Source: Isoetes taiwanensis (Eukaryota; Streptophyta; Lycopodiopsida; Isoetales; Isoetaceae). Taken from it: a stretch of 64,000 nucleotides of DNA. The DNA lies in contig JAJEKV010000091.1 of the NCBI GenBank assembly GCA_021234155.1, positions 2,241,501-2,305,500 of the forward strand, read 5' to 3'. The notes under the pieces were generated by a model. That model searched no databases and was not told where the DNA came from. It was given only the letters and a program-made list of their open reading frames with translations. This document shows, one piece after another, positions 31,397-44,900 of the stretch. The first letter of the stretch is position 1. Each line of letters begins with the position of its first letter. The position numbers and the translations under genes were made by a program.

Positions 31397-33594
31397 ATTT
31401 GAGTAATTCGGCCTGCATATCGTCGAGGTCAGCTGCCTTCCCATTAGCCGGCCGTTGCGGGCCCTCCACAACATCCTCCTCCTTGCGAGAACCAATGGGG
31501 GCCATCCCGTGGGGGTATGGGCGTATCGTCCCTCGGTGGGTCATAGAGCTGCTTTGCAAATCTTCGTTCCCCCCGCCCGTGTGATGTCCCCTGTAGGCTG
31601 GGCTGGCCTTCGAAGCACTTTGCGCCAAAAGGTTCGAGGATGAGTGTCCAGCAGGCCGAACATCTCCCCCTGGTGCCTGGCAAGGTACCGCGCCTTTGTC
31701 TCCTTCTCGGATGGGCGGTGGTACCGCGTGGTGGCCCCGGCGGTACACCGGATTCGTAATGTGGCGGGCCGGCTTTGCGTTCTTTACACTCGCATCAAAC
31801 CACCGGATTCTGCTGGAAAGGTTGCTGTCCCCTGGCGGCTACGAGGTCTCCCAAAACACTGTCCGTTTGCATCCCGTAATAGCTCGATCAACTTGTCTGC
31901 CTCTTGCTCTAGTGTGGGGGTCGTGAGAATTGCCGGTAGGGGCCCATGAGCATCTCGGCGTAGTCCTCTGCACTCATAATCCGGTCAAGAATCGAGGATG
32001 GCGAGGGTTGGCATAGTGGGGGTTACGGCATCTTGCCAAGCCATGTCCAAATGAAGTGGGAGGTGATCCGAGAGTCGACCTCCTCATCCCGGACTCTGAC
32101 ACATAGTCCACCACACTAGACCCTCCCCCCTGATTGTCCTGTCTGCAGGTGCACTTGTGAGAAGCGGGCCACTGTGGCAGGCCATTGCAAATTATCAAGT
32201 CAAAAATACCGCATAGCGAGCAACTGTCTGCCAAAGCGAGTGACCTGGCTGTCATCCGATCCTCGTGGCGGGTTGCCTCTGCGAGGGCATAGCCTGCGGA
32301 GATCATCGTCGTGAGGGGTCAAGTCTCATGGGCTGCTCTACTCTGTCCGCATTGAAATCCCCAAGAAGGGCGACCCTACCCAAATCGCTGCTGTCAGCCA
32401 GTCATCATATAGATCGACATAAGGGTCCATCCTATCCGCATCGGAGTGGCTGCGATAGAAGGTGCTCTCTGCGTGAGGGAAATAACAGGCGGCCAGAAAA
32501 AGAGGGTTGCCACTGGTATTATGCACACGAACCCACAAGTACCGGTTGTGTCTGTCTGTCTTCTTCGGAGGGTAACCGAATGTGCCAAGGTTGTCCGTGC
32601 GAATGACCCTCTATCCCCGTATTGCAGTGTTGAAGACCGAGAAATGTTGGTAACCTTGCGGTCAGTAGCCTTTGTGCCCGGCATGCTCCCATGTCTCCAT
32701 GAGAAAGATGAGATCCATATCGGCGCCATCTCTGAGTTGAGACCGCCCCTTTCGCCAAGGAAGCCTCGACAATTCCATGAGACCACCGAGGCACAATTCC
32801 TATTTGTCACCCGTTAGCATCACCTTGGTCAGTGGGGGGAGGCCAGAAGCGGGTGAGTGAGAAGTAGATGGAAGCGGGCGACATGTGGGTCAGAGGGTGG
32901 GGTCGTGAGGGAGAGCAGAATAGGAGCGGGGAGAAGGGGCGTGGTAAGAGAAGCGGAAGTAGGGCCAATTAAATTGCGATTGAAATTTCGCGGGTCTGCG
33001 CAGCCCGAGCGGTTGGAAAATGTGCATCACGCCGAACCAATCCTGCGGCACCCCTTGGTGGCGGATGCCTCACCACCCTGATAAGCTCTGTCTGCGTGCC
33101 TCACGTTGTCGGGTGCCCGTTCCCGCGTCACGAGGGCCGGTATCTTGCCACAGCGCAATATGGCATCCGCGCATTTCTCGCAGATCGCGGCCGCTGAATA
33201 TGACAATCTTGTTCTGACCCGGTGGCCCCAGCCCCATGGCGGAAGCTGCTTTCGGGAAATGTGAACTCGCCCAGGAATGTCATCCCATCGAAATGTGTGT
33301 TTCGGATGTTGTGGGCTTTGACCGATCGAGAATGTGTGTTCTGGATGTTGTGGGCGAGACTCCCCCCTCCTCTTCCGGCATGCCTCGGACTACCCAGTGT
33401 GGCCTCTCGTCTGGCTCTTTGAGTTGTGCGCTGCCCGGGTCAAGGTGGGCGAGGCGGGGCCTGGCATCTTTGGGGTGGTGGTGGTGGTGGTGGTGAGATG
33501 GCGGGGGTGGCTTGAGTCGCGAGGCAAAGATTGCATGGTCCCGGCTGCCCGGCCGGTGTGCTGTGCATTGGGGGGTTGTGGGGGAGCGGTGAGA
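31397..33594 (-). pseudogene. LINE, 5' half: AP-type endonuclease and start of RT
   Basis: Minus-strand non-LTR element continuing at 15636-17631. From 5' to 3': ASVVSWNCRGFLGE near 32790, the first strand of an exonuclease-endonuclease-phosphatase nuclease; a segment matching the METWEHAG region of the LINE at 57290; CGIFDLIICNGLPQWP near 32190; and SVVDYVSES near 32100. The linker to the reverse transcriptase ends DLDDMQAELLKWA at 31397, exactly at the LTR insertion point. Many stops and frame changes occur. The 5' end at 33594 lacks the ORF1 region, so the LINE was 5'-truncated when it inserted. GC content is far higher than in the flanking block. Confidence 0.75.
33472..33495 (+). repeat. 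(TGG)n microsatellite
   Basis: About eight TGG units inside the 5' LINE half, giving a histidine run on the complementary strand. Confidence 0.9.
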
Positions 33595-36062
33595 ACAATA
33601 GTCCATACCTTTCCTAGTTCTAGAAAATGGTAGCAATACTCAAATCGAGGTGATTTGCAAAGATGGATTGTTTTTTTGGTTTTAATTGCTCACACTGACA
33701 AAGAAAAGTATATAGAATTATATGGGAAAATCTAGAGCTCAGATCTGTGAGATATTCGAGTTCGACATTGAGTCAAAATTTGGTCAATGAAGATCAAACT
33801 GTAAAACAATGATAAAAAAATGAAGATTTTGAGTCGTAGATGTAGTTTTTGGAAGATTCCAAAGCCAATACATGCAAAAAACAGTTACAATTTGGGTTAA
33901 GTGATTAAATTGCAATTATGATCACTAAAATTATTTATTGTGCACTGTTTTGCAAAAATACAGTCAAGAATAGTCTCATATGCAAAATTTTGCAACTCGA
34001 GCTTGGATTGGTTTTTTTTAATAAAAATTTCAAAGCAAACAAGTGCTAATGGGTCATGGATGAATAAAGACTCGCCAAGAAGGAATTTGGAACAAGGAAT
34101 ATCTTACTGTTGATTTTTTTGTAACCGCAAAACATTAGAAATCATGTTAGGGATATTTTTTTTTTTACCTCGATAGGCAATTTTCATTGATAAGAAGGTA
34201 ATACAGGTCATAATGAAGTTGTGTTGAAGGTAATCAATCCTTCATACACACCAGAAGATCATTCAGAACACATAAAATATCATAAAGAAGGTATTTCTCA
34301 ACCAGATCTTTGCAAATCCAACTGAAGAATGCACATGAGCTTCAAGAATTCTTCAGATCATGTTCAACACATATCAATGTCGAATTTGAGCACGTCTAGG
34401 CCTTCAAAAAGTTTGCAACACGATTACCCCTGTATATATTTTTGATTTTATGGTTCCAGTATCTTAGGTATTAAATTTAGATTTAAATTATTCCTTATGG
34501 GCCGGAATCCAAGAATAGAGGGATGACAGAACAAATGGAACACGTGATGGCGTGATTTGAGCTGGTTTCCTAATTTCAGGGTTCATAGCAGGAGTTTCGC
34601 AGTACGATGCCATGTAGTTCTCATATGTAAACTGTGTATTTTCGTGTATTTCAAGTATTTTGCGATTTCCACCATGGTTTTGAACGGGTCCAAAACCCAA
34701 AAATAGTAAGGCACAAAGTTTAAAGGCTTGGAACCATGGCAAAGAACCTTTAGTTCTAAAACTTAGCTTTGCAAATCTTTGTAACCCATATATGAGCATT
34801 CTTAGACTCGAGGTAGGGTGATGTGGCAAAGGGAGAGAATGGCACATGTGCAAGGTGTGAGAAGGCAAGGTTTAGACGATATGAAGGAAAAATTTTGGAT
34901 AGTGCAGAAAGGGCAATAAGGGATGTGGGAAAAATGACTAGTGTATGAAATTTTTAGGATAAGGAATATGGGATAAAAGATTTAAGTGATGGAAGTGGAT
35001 AACTTGAGGGAATATACATGAGTAATTAGGAATATGGTCTAGGAAAAAATTTCAAAGGGGCAAAGTAGGCAACAAAGGTTGAGTTTGCGGCGGTATCTTT
35101 GAAGATCAAAAGATTGGCGAAAGGCTTTCCACAGACTTAGGCATATGCATAGGCACGTGCTTTTGGACAGAAACAAGTAAAAAAATAGAGCAGAAGAAGC
35201 AGAAGCCAGGATTCAGTGCGTCCCAAAGTGTGCGTATCCGCCAAAGCAATGTCTTGGCAATATAACTATCAGATGCATCCTGCTCTCGATACATTTCCTG
35301 AAAAATTTCCTGAAAAGATTCTTTGTCAAGCCTACAAATACGGTTTAAAATATCAATATGCCTCCAAGGAATACTATCTCAGGTAAGTCTGCCAGTAATA
35401 GAAACTGATCCCAAATGAATAATAGAATAACATGGGACGACTGCTCCTACAACACCAAAATGATCGGGGGGAAGAAATAATATCGATGGGACCTCCATTC
35501 TGATGGCAGATTTTCCTGTATCCCCATCACTTGGCCTCAAGAGGCAAAATTCAAGAACGTCTAGGGGCTGCCATGAAGAAATGTACACATTAATAAGCTT
35601 GAAGAAAAAAAGATGGGCCCAAAAAAATTTCACATTAATAACACAAACGTACAACAGGGTATTCCTCCCTGTCTCCAAACCATAAAAAGGCCTTGAACTC
35701 AATCATGTGGGGGCTGCCATCCTCCACAAAATCGAGGAGCAGGTGGAAGAGGAGGAGTTCGTGCTCCTCAAAAATGTAAATACCCAGCACCTCTTCGTCT
35801 CCACCCTTCCTAATGCTCTTTTTAATCTCAACCCTTGATACTGACATGTCATTGATCGTTACCTCTTTTTTGAAATTTTGTTGCAACCACCTTTGTCTTC
35901 AAATCTAAGACCTTGAAATCTAACAACTAGATTTAAGCTCTTTAGTTTTTTGGTGCCTCAGACCTTCACAATATTTGGGCTTTATAAAAGAGTCCCCTTC
36001 ACCTTTAAGCATACAAAATTACATAGTTTCCCCATGTTGACTAGGTGCCAAAAACTCGGTCA
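33595..36062 (+). repeat. Large direct repeat, copy 2, main part
   Basis: Collinear with 9593-15392 minus its two insertions. It begins AATAGTCCATACCTTTCC and ends CTCGGTCAACAACA. It preserves the uninterrupted target of the 12048-14667 transposon: a single TTAA at 35345-35348. Confidence 0.85.
35635..35886 (-). CDS. Unknown open frame, copy 2
   Basis: Counterpart of the minus-strand frame at 14859-15215. It shares QQNFKK, SRVEIK, GDEEVLGIYIF and LLLDFVE. No family recognised, and low confidence that it is a gene. Confidence 0.2.
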   Translation of the reverse strand: MQQNFKKEVTINDMSVSRVEIKKSIRKGGDEEVLGIYIFEEHELLLFHLLLDFVEDGSPHMIEFKAFLWFGDREEYPVVRLCY

Positions 36063-38993
36063 ACAACAATGGCTTTAAGATACTTCAATTACTACTTTCT
36101 TTTCAACCGAACTTGAAATCCACATTAGAATACATTTTGTTTTTTTGTTTTTTTTTTTCCAGGTTTTGGAACGTAAAAAGTCCAGGCTAAATATGCCAAA
36201 AGACGATACATAGATGTGCCGAGAATATCCTAAAAGACACCCAGATCGATCCTCTAATTCACAAATGTAATAGAGGCAACCCAAGAAAGTTTGTGTGAAA
36301 ACATCCATTAGAAGTCTATGTAATGCATACAACTTCACCAGGAACATTTTTCCTGCTCCGACAGTCAGCCATTAATAAATTACCATCATCAAATGTGGCC
36401 CACACGTAAAATATGGTCAGGTTTCTTCATATTAAAGTAACAATGTATATGCAATAGAGAGCCGAAAAGGTATTTGGGTTCCATCTACAATATTCTTTCC
36501 AAGAGATGATCCAAAGTCTATATTTTCTTCTCTCAAAATCATACAATATATATGGCAGTGTTGAGAACTGAGCCTACATTTCTTGAAATAAGAGGGCTTT
36601 AATTAAGAGAATCTTCATAAGAATGACGACAAAGAACTCATATATGACATCAACCCTTCAAATTTTCTTGATCAACGAAAAGCCCATGGGATTAGAATGT
36701 TCTTGCGGAGAACAAGAAAAATTGTAAACATTTATTCACACTAATTACAAACATAAGCTCCCAAATTTCAAAAAAAAGAGCGCCTAACTAGTCAACAAAG
36801 AATATTTAGAATGAGACAAATACGAGATCTTTAAAAAGCATCAACAAGGGAGCGTACCTAGAAGACATTGAAGTTCATCATCTGAAGTTGTCGTTCCTTT
36901 GATTGGATAATGATAGTGCATAATCTTTATGTATATTTGTCTAATATAATATAATTTCTCACATGTTGGAAGTTTGAATAGCAATATCATGTTACAAATG
37001 GTCAATTATGCATAATTCTCCAACATTCTTAGTGGCACATGCAACAATAGATGTACAATGGAGTCTTTTACATGTATTGGTTAGAGTGGCAAGTTGGGTG
37101 CCAGGTTGAGGAAGGCATAAATGTAGTGAGCATAGAGATGGATGTCCATTTACATTTGGTAACCAAATCTAGTTCATCTATTTGGGTGCACCATCCGTTG
37201 GACTTGTCTTTCTTTTTACAATAAATAAGACGCGGCCCATACTTCCATATCTCTTTCTCCAACTCCTAATAAGGAGCAGAGGAGAAGCCTGGGCTCTACA
37301 GCTTTTTAAGTGTTGAAAAGTCAAGTTTGACCCAAAACCTAGAATATATACTTGGGGATCTCAACAAATAAACAAAAGCATTGGGACCCATTGTGTTAAA
37401 ATAGATAGATAATGATTGTACAAAAGCCCATACTCAATCATCGTGGAGGATATAAATCACTAAACAACAAGGGAAACAACATAAACTAAAGACTAGAAAA
37501 GGCCAGAGAAACGAGGGGGGTTTGAGAACGGTAGCCTATTATTGGTATTCTCTACAAGCATTGTATAAAATGAAGGAAAGAGAAAAAATCGATAAGTTCC
37601 CTTTTCTTTGGAGGAAGGGAGGGAGTTGTCAATTTACATCGCCATAAAAGCCATTGAATGTTGTGAAATCATAGCCCAGGATTTCGGCCAGAGATCTCTA
37701 AAATTGATCCTTGGAAGGATGTCACTGTCCCGAATCGCAGCTAAATCTGGCTGCCAGCCAACTATGGCAACATCAGACAAGCGAGTCGCCGTCCTGGGCA
37801 AGGACATGAAAGCAACGACCAACTGCACCTACATTTGGAGTGGTAGCCAAATTTGTCCGGCTCCTCCAGGCTTATTGGAAATAAAGGTCTAGCTTTACCC
37901 TTTCTGCCAGAACTAGTTTGTTTCTGTTGCGATCGCCGGGAACATAAACCGGCGGGATGCTGCCACCCCACGCGTACCGCCGGAAGAGCAGCCGTCGGTA
38001 GCCGGGAAGCTTCGCTCGGTCCAAGGGCGCCGGAAAACTGGCCAAGTACGAGAGGTGGAGCAGAGATGGCAGAGGAGAGAGATGTGACCGTCGCCGTCGG
38101 TTAAACTTAAAGCATTGAATTGAATTTGAAGCTCATTTTTGCAATGCAAAAACGTTGATTGATCCACACAGAATGTATGTGTTAGTTTGTGTGTGTGTGT
38201 ACCTTTCTTTCCCACAGTCGAATTATTGAAATGCATGCTCCTGTTGCACGTCGCCTTCCTTCCGCCGCTGCAGCACAAGGTAAGTAACGGATGAGCATAG
38301 GTACAAATCGTCTTGGCAAATGTACCAAAAAAACCAAGCATTTCGTGAACACTTTTTTAACCCTCTGACTCTCCATCTATTCCCATAGCATTTTGGTACA
38401 CCTAGAATCGAAGATCGAGCCCCTCGGTGTCGCATATTAAGACACTTTCGCATTCTTTACTCTAACTCAAAACCCCTGCTCCTCCTGCTTGCCTCTGCTA
38501 GAAAGAAGATAATGCAACAAGCATGTGTTGGCATATTTGTGGATTATATCTGAGATGGCGCTCGCACATGTTGCATTTAAACATTTAATGTGTTTCGGGG
38601 CATTCTTGTTTGTCTGAAAGCGGAACAAAGATTTGTAACGCAGGGACTAAAATAGTGTTGCTTCTTGCTTGTCCTTTGACGATCCGTCCGGCTATGGCTG
38701 GGCTAAAGGTACATCACTTCTAACAAAAAATGTGCCTCTTGACAACGTGATGGCTGGGGTGCTGGAGGACTTGATCGTCCATTTCCGTTCTGTACAGATA
38801 ATAATATTGATGCTTCAGCATTGGATCGGATGTGTTAGAGGGCACACGTTTTATATGCCAAAGCCATGAAGCTTACGCTTAGACGAGAATTAGAATATGG
38901 TGGTCCCTCCATGATGAAATGATAGAAAAAATGTGGCGGCTTACGGTTTCAAGAGTTGTATGTCGGAATGACATGATCGGGGAAACAAGTCCA
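36063..38993. other. Upstream region of the ERECTA-like gene; no other gene recognised
   Basis: Mostly AT-rich with no convincing coding frame. A GC-rich patch at 37900-38100 followed by a CT/GT-rich stretch near 38190-38210 could belong to a 5' leader or an unrecognised short gene. A poly(T) run lies near 36137-36160. Confidence 0.4.
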
Positions 38994-41900
38994 ATGCCTT
39001 GCAAAGAAATGCTTTTGCTTTTCTTTTCCATATTCGTGGGTCTTTCGGCGGTTTCTGCTCTCAACAGCGATGGTAACTTATTTTGTCTTTCTTTTCCATT
39101 TTGGTTTATCCTGATTGGATCAAAGTGTTCAAAGGATGCATCTTGATTTGAACTGAAAAGAATAACTAGAAATTATAGCCGACAATAGTAACACATTACG
39201 ACCTGATATTTCCCCAAGAAAAATTATCCTTTGAAGGCTTTATAAAATGCCACAAGATAATTTTTTGTACATCTTTATTATGTTTACAAAAGAGACTGCA
39301 TTCGAATTTGTTCTTGTTTCTGAAGTCACGTCCTCCTCTTTGCAGGGGAAGTACTGTTGGAGATTAAAAAGTCTTTCGGGAACGGGGACAACACTCTGTA
39401 CGACTGGGGTGGCACAGTAGACGAACCATGTCTTTGGAGGGGAGTTACATGTGATAATGTTACCCTGGAAGTTATTGGACTGTAAGCAAAGTCTGCCTTG
39501 TTAGTCTAATTTGGTTTCTGATCATGGTTTAAAGTCTATACATATTTTTGTAGGAATCTTACGCAGCTAAGTCTGGATGGGGAGATATCACCAGCTTTTG
39601 GAAAGCTGAAAAGTTTAAGATTTTTGTAAGTATAAAACTTGTTGCAAGACTTTCTACCAACTGTTTAAGCACATTACTAAGCCACGATATCGATGGGATT
39701 AGGGACCTTAGGGAAAATGGTCTTACGGGACAGATACCAGACGAGATTGGAGATTGTGCCAGCCTGAGAGTTATGTAAGTAATTTGCTGTATATCCCCCC
39801 CCGCCTTTTGTAAGGATATAGGAAACCATTTTTGTTTAATTTCTTTTGATATTCATATCATGTGACATATCGGAATTTGCAGAGATTTTTCTTTCAACTC
39901 CTTGAGCGGCGATGTTCCATTTTCCATTTCTCAGCTTAAACAGCTTGAGATCTTGTATGTCTGTGCTCTGTAAATGCTTTATTGGTTTACACTCATTTCT
40001 GATTAGTGTTATTAGACAAATGCTAACTTGATTGATTATGACTCTCAGAACTTTGAAAAACAATCAGCTAACGGGCCCTATTCCTTCAACATTATCTCAG
40101 CTTCCAAACCTGAAAACACTGTAAGCAGGCTGTTTTTTGTCTAACCTTCAAATTGACTTTCTCATGGTTTATGTGGAAAATGTTGTGCACTTGGACATTC
40201 AGGGACTTGGCGCAGAACCAGTTAAATGGAGAGATACCAACTTTACTTTACTGGAGCGAAGTTCTACAATACTTGTATGACATAGCACACTTTGTGACTC
40301 AAGGTGACACATAACTTTATCGTCTCCTGACAATACTATTCTATGTATCAGAGGACTGCGGGACAATCATCTTACTGGAACACTCTCCCCCGACATGTGT
40401 CGGCTTACTGGTCTTTGGTACTTGTAAGTTTTATGTCACAACTTCATGGTTTCAATACATACTGCTTGCTAATAACCAGCATCCATTCATTCATTGCAGT
40501 GACATAAGAAGCAATAATATTTCTGGTCCAATACCAGAAACTATTGGCAATTGCACAAGCTTTGAGATCCTGTAAGAACCCAAAGCATGGCCATTACATG
40601 CATATATAGCTAGGATATTTGAATCTGATCATGTGTGAGGATCCTTTAACCATGTGTGTTATTGGACTGGATTTGCAGGGATCTTTCCTATAACCAGTTA
40701 AGTGGAGAGATTCCCTTTAATATCGGCTTTCTGCAAGTGGCAACTTTGTAAGTTTTTCACCAGTTCAGGGCTTATTACCTTTTTCTATAGAGGGCCTTTG
40801 ATTAACTCTTTTCACAGGTCCTTGCAAGGAAATAATCTTACTGGAAGGATTCCAGAAGTGATTGGGCTTATGCAGGCCTTAGCTGTCCTGTAAGTTGTCT
40901 TGATAACGCAATGATTCGTTGTTTAGCGTAAGATGACTTTGGACTACCATCTGACACATTGAAGATAATAAATGTTTATTTGCCTCAGAGATCTCAGCAA
41001 TAACAGACTCGAAGGTTCTATTCCAGCTATCCTTGGAAACCTCTCATTTACTGGAAAACTGTACGGTTCAGAGATTCCTTTTCCATGCGCAAAGATCTTT
41101 ATTGTGTCTGACATGCAAATTTATACAGATATCTCCATCGTAACATGCTTAGCGGACCAATTCCACCTGAACTTGGAAACATGACAAGGCTCTGTTATTT
41201 GTAAGCTCAATCCAAAGTTGTAAGATACCAGTAGATGCTTGGTTACTGACTGGTTTTCTATCTTGGACAGGCAGTTGAATAACAATCACTTAACTGGGCA
41301 GATTCCTTCTGAGCTTGGGAACTTAAAAACACTCTTTGAGTTGTGAGTTGCAGTCTTTTGCATTTACTGCGGTCCATGTCTTTTCAACATGCCTTTGTGT
41401 AATGCTATTGCTATACCTGCAGGGACCTCTCCAACAATTATTTGCACGGTCATATTCCAGAGACTATAAGTCTCTGCTCCTCATTAAATTACTTGTAAGT
41501 GGTTTGTTCTGTTGGGCCGTGTTTGCAGATATTGTTAGGCTTTTTGTTGTTCTAATGTAGATAACCTTATATTGCAGAAATGTGCATGGAAATAATCTTA
41601 ATGGCAGCATTCCTCCTGAATTACAGAAGCTTGGTCCCCTATCTTATTTGTGAGTACCTTAAAAATGCATCCCGAAGAGCTCCATCTCTTAAGAAATTTT
41701 GTCAATATTGGCGTTAGAGAATTTTCTTATAATATTTATAGACTGGAACAGTGAATCAAAGACAGAGTTGAGCGTTAGAAGATGTTGCATTGCGTTGGCA
41801 TGATCATTGTAAGAGAGCTAAGCCTGAAGTTGTAATGCTTTTCAGGAACCTGTCGGCTAATCATCTTTCGGGAACCATTCCTGCAGAACTTGGACACATC

Positions 41901-44900
41901 ACAAATCTGGACCAGCTGTATGGCTTGTGGAGTTTGTTTATAATTTATTAAATTTAGATTTACAGTGTTTCCTAAGACATCAGTCTTGCATTTCAGTGAT
42001 TTATCTGACAACAATCTTACTGGACCAGTTCCAAGTTCAATTGGTGATCTTGAGCACTTATTGAGTTTGTATGAAGGAACCCCTTAAAAGATTTTGAGTC
42101 ACAGTACTGTTGCATATGTTATGCTGAACATATTTATTATAAATTCAGGATTCTTCGCAATAACATGTTGACTGGAGGGATTCCCACTGAATTTGGAGGG
42201 TTGAGGAGCATATACCTTATGTGCGTTTTCTATAATACCTTTTAGGTTCTCAATTCTAGAAATGGAACAGAAACCCATATGCAATTACCAGTGTTTTAGC
42301 AATGAGGCAGTTGAGTTAGATATGCGCGATCTCACAAAAAAAATGCTTCACGTTTCCAGATATATGATGTATTTGAACTAGTTGCATCTTGTCTCCTGGG
42401 CTTCTTTCATTTTCTTGACTGCCCCCCACTTTTTTTTCTGAATAAACACAGAGACGTGTCTAACAACAGGCTGACTGGGAGTATACCTGCAGAGCTAGGC
42501 CAATTGCAAACACTCAATGCATTGTAAGCCACATAAAGTATTCAGCTTTTGCAGAATTGTGTACTAATCTTTGCTTGCTTTACACTTCTAGGCTTCTTGA
42601 GAATAACAAACTTTCAGGGCCAATACCACCACAACTTGCGAACTGCTTCAGTCTGATCACATTGTAAGCTCCGGCATCCTCCCAGTTCTTGCAAAGGTTG
42701 CTATGTGTATAACTGTAATTTTAAACGTATTGTAAAACCTAAAAGCTTTTGTCAAATGATGTTATACTTGTTCTAAAAAATCTTGGTGAAATTTATTTCT
42801 GGACTCAATGTAGCACTGTTAAGCTCCAGTTCTATATTTGCAAGCAGGAGATAAGCATTCCCCGTTTCGAGAGTTGTTCAATGTGACTCTAAAAGATGGA
42901 GCCTACTGGCTCTCATGACCTGTTTTGAAGACCAGAACTTGCATGTTTGCACTGTGCAATGTGGGTGATTGCATCAACCGACCAGCTTGAACTCAATATG
43001 AGCAAACAAGGAAATGAAGTCATGTTGAGCAAGCATTAAGGCATAAGCAAGGAATGCCACGGAAGTGAAAAAGCTTTTCAAGTTACATGTCTGGCATTCT
43101 ATAAGCAAGGGGCCTTTCTAAATAAGTTACATGATTACCCAACCAAGGTCTAAAGTAGATCCTGCCAGCTTAGGAAGATTCTTTGGAAAGAATTTGCTCC
43201 AAACAGTTGATCAGCGATGGAAACCTCCCCTTGTGGATGTTATTCGAGCCACACTTTCATGGGAAAGGGGTATAAACGAAGATCAAGTTTCTTATTTCAA
43301 TATCGGTTCCATGACACCAGCAACTCTTCTTACTTAAGGGTGCAAAATAATAATCTTTACTTTTCTATTGATTATTATGCCTAGAGAAACTAATTTACAT
43401 GTAGTTGAGGATAAGTATTAGTATTACCTGGTCCAGGCTTGCAGATGTACTTCTTGGATGTGGATTAGGGAGAGTGAACGGTCTGGATATATCCTTGAAG
43501 GTTCCAAGTGCATGCTGCTGAAGCTCGAATTTATTTTGACTTGTCTGCCTTCGAATATGGTTATGCTGGTTTTTTAGTTGAGCACTCTATTCGAGCAGAC
43601 CGAATGTATACATGTGCATTCATTTCAGTTAAGCAGTGTACATCCAATGGACGAGGATTAGAAGTATAGGATTTGATAGGATGGCAAGGGTGAAATGAAT
43701 GTTGCCAGAAGTAAAGCATGGCAATATTGCCCGATCCAGGACTTGCAGACGTACTTCTTAGATGTGGATTAGGAAGAGTGAGCAGTCTGGATATATCTTT
43801 GAAGGTTCCAACTGCATGATGCTGGAGCTCAATTGACTTGTCTGCCTTGGAATATGGTTATGTTGGTTTTTAGTTAAGTGTATGCATGTGCATTCTTTTC
43901 AGTTAAGCAGTGTGCATTCAATGAACGAGCATTAGAGGTCTAGGATCGAACACATGATCTATGGGATATATTTAACTCTCAATACCGTCTGTTGTGTCAA
44001 ATGCTTGAGATTGTGTTAGCAGTATTGACAGTGGTGATTGATAGGATGGCACGGGTCAAATTAATATTGGCAGACATAAATCATACTTTAGACTAGGGAG
44101 CTTGAGATAAACAGTTCTGAACTTATATAGGCGCAGTTTATGTATTTAACAAAGCCATTAGCTAACGCTCACTTTTGAAATTCAGGAACCTATCATTTAA
44201 CAATCTAAGTGGAGGAATTCCAGCAAACAGTTTGTTTAATAGGTTTCCTGGAGAGAGGTGAACCTGTGAATTCCAATTAAATTTCATGAGACATGCATCT
44301 GTATATGCTAATGTAGTCATTGCCTATTCAGTTACATTGGAAATCCTGGACTTTGTGGCACCTCAGTACAATCCGTATGCGGTGGATACAGAAGGAGATC
44401 ACCCGGTATACCTTCACAGCTTTGCTGTATTCTTTATATAGATTTTAACTTGCATATTTAAATTTTCTTTACAGAATCCATGGGTGCATCTGCAATTCTG
44501 GGAATTTCGATTGGATCAATGTGTTTGTTGCTTATATTCATATTCTTAGGCATCAGATGGAATCGTCCCAAGGGTTTTATCAAGACTTCAAACAAGACTG
44601 CACATGGTATTTACTGGAACCTAGGTTGTGCTTTTATAGTGTATACTCATCCTCCACTTGCATGCTATTGGTAGGCCCTCCCAGCCTTGTTGGACTTCAT
44701 ATGGACATGGCTTGTCACACATACGAAGACATTATGAGGATAACAGATAACTTGAATGAACGTTTCCTTGTTGGAAGGGGTGCGTCGAGCACTGTTTACA
44801 AGTGTACTCTTAAGAATGGAAAATCTATTGCTATTAAAAAGCTTTATAATCACTATACACAGAATATTCACGAGTTTGAGACAGAGCTGGCGACATTGGG

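Noticed and set aside
31389-33636. Plus-strand open frames of 60-120 codons
   Set aside because: They lie opposite the minus-strand LINE endonuclease region and have no recognisable content.
37590-38110. Short protein gene on either strand upstream of the ERECTA-like gene
   Set aside because: Several overlapping frames of 60-95 codons exist on both strands, which is typical of a GC-rich patch. None shows a family motif or splice-supported extension.
42664-44185. Additional kinase or LRR exon in the long intron
   Set aside because: The exons on either side join in phase, with the LRR order as in ERECTA. No frame in the intron has an LRR consensus bounded by splice sites.
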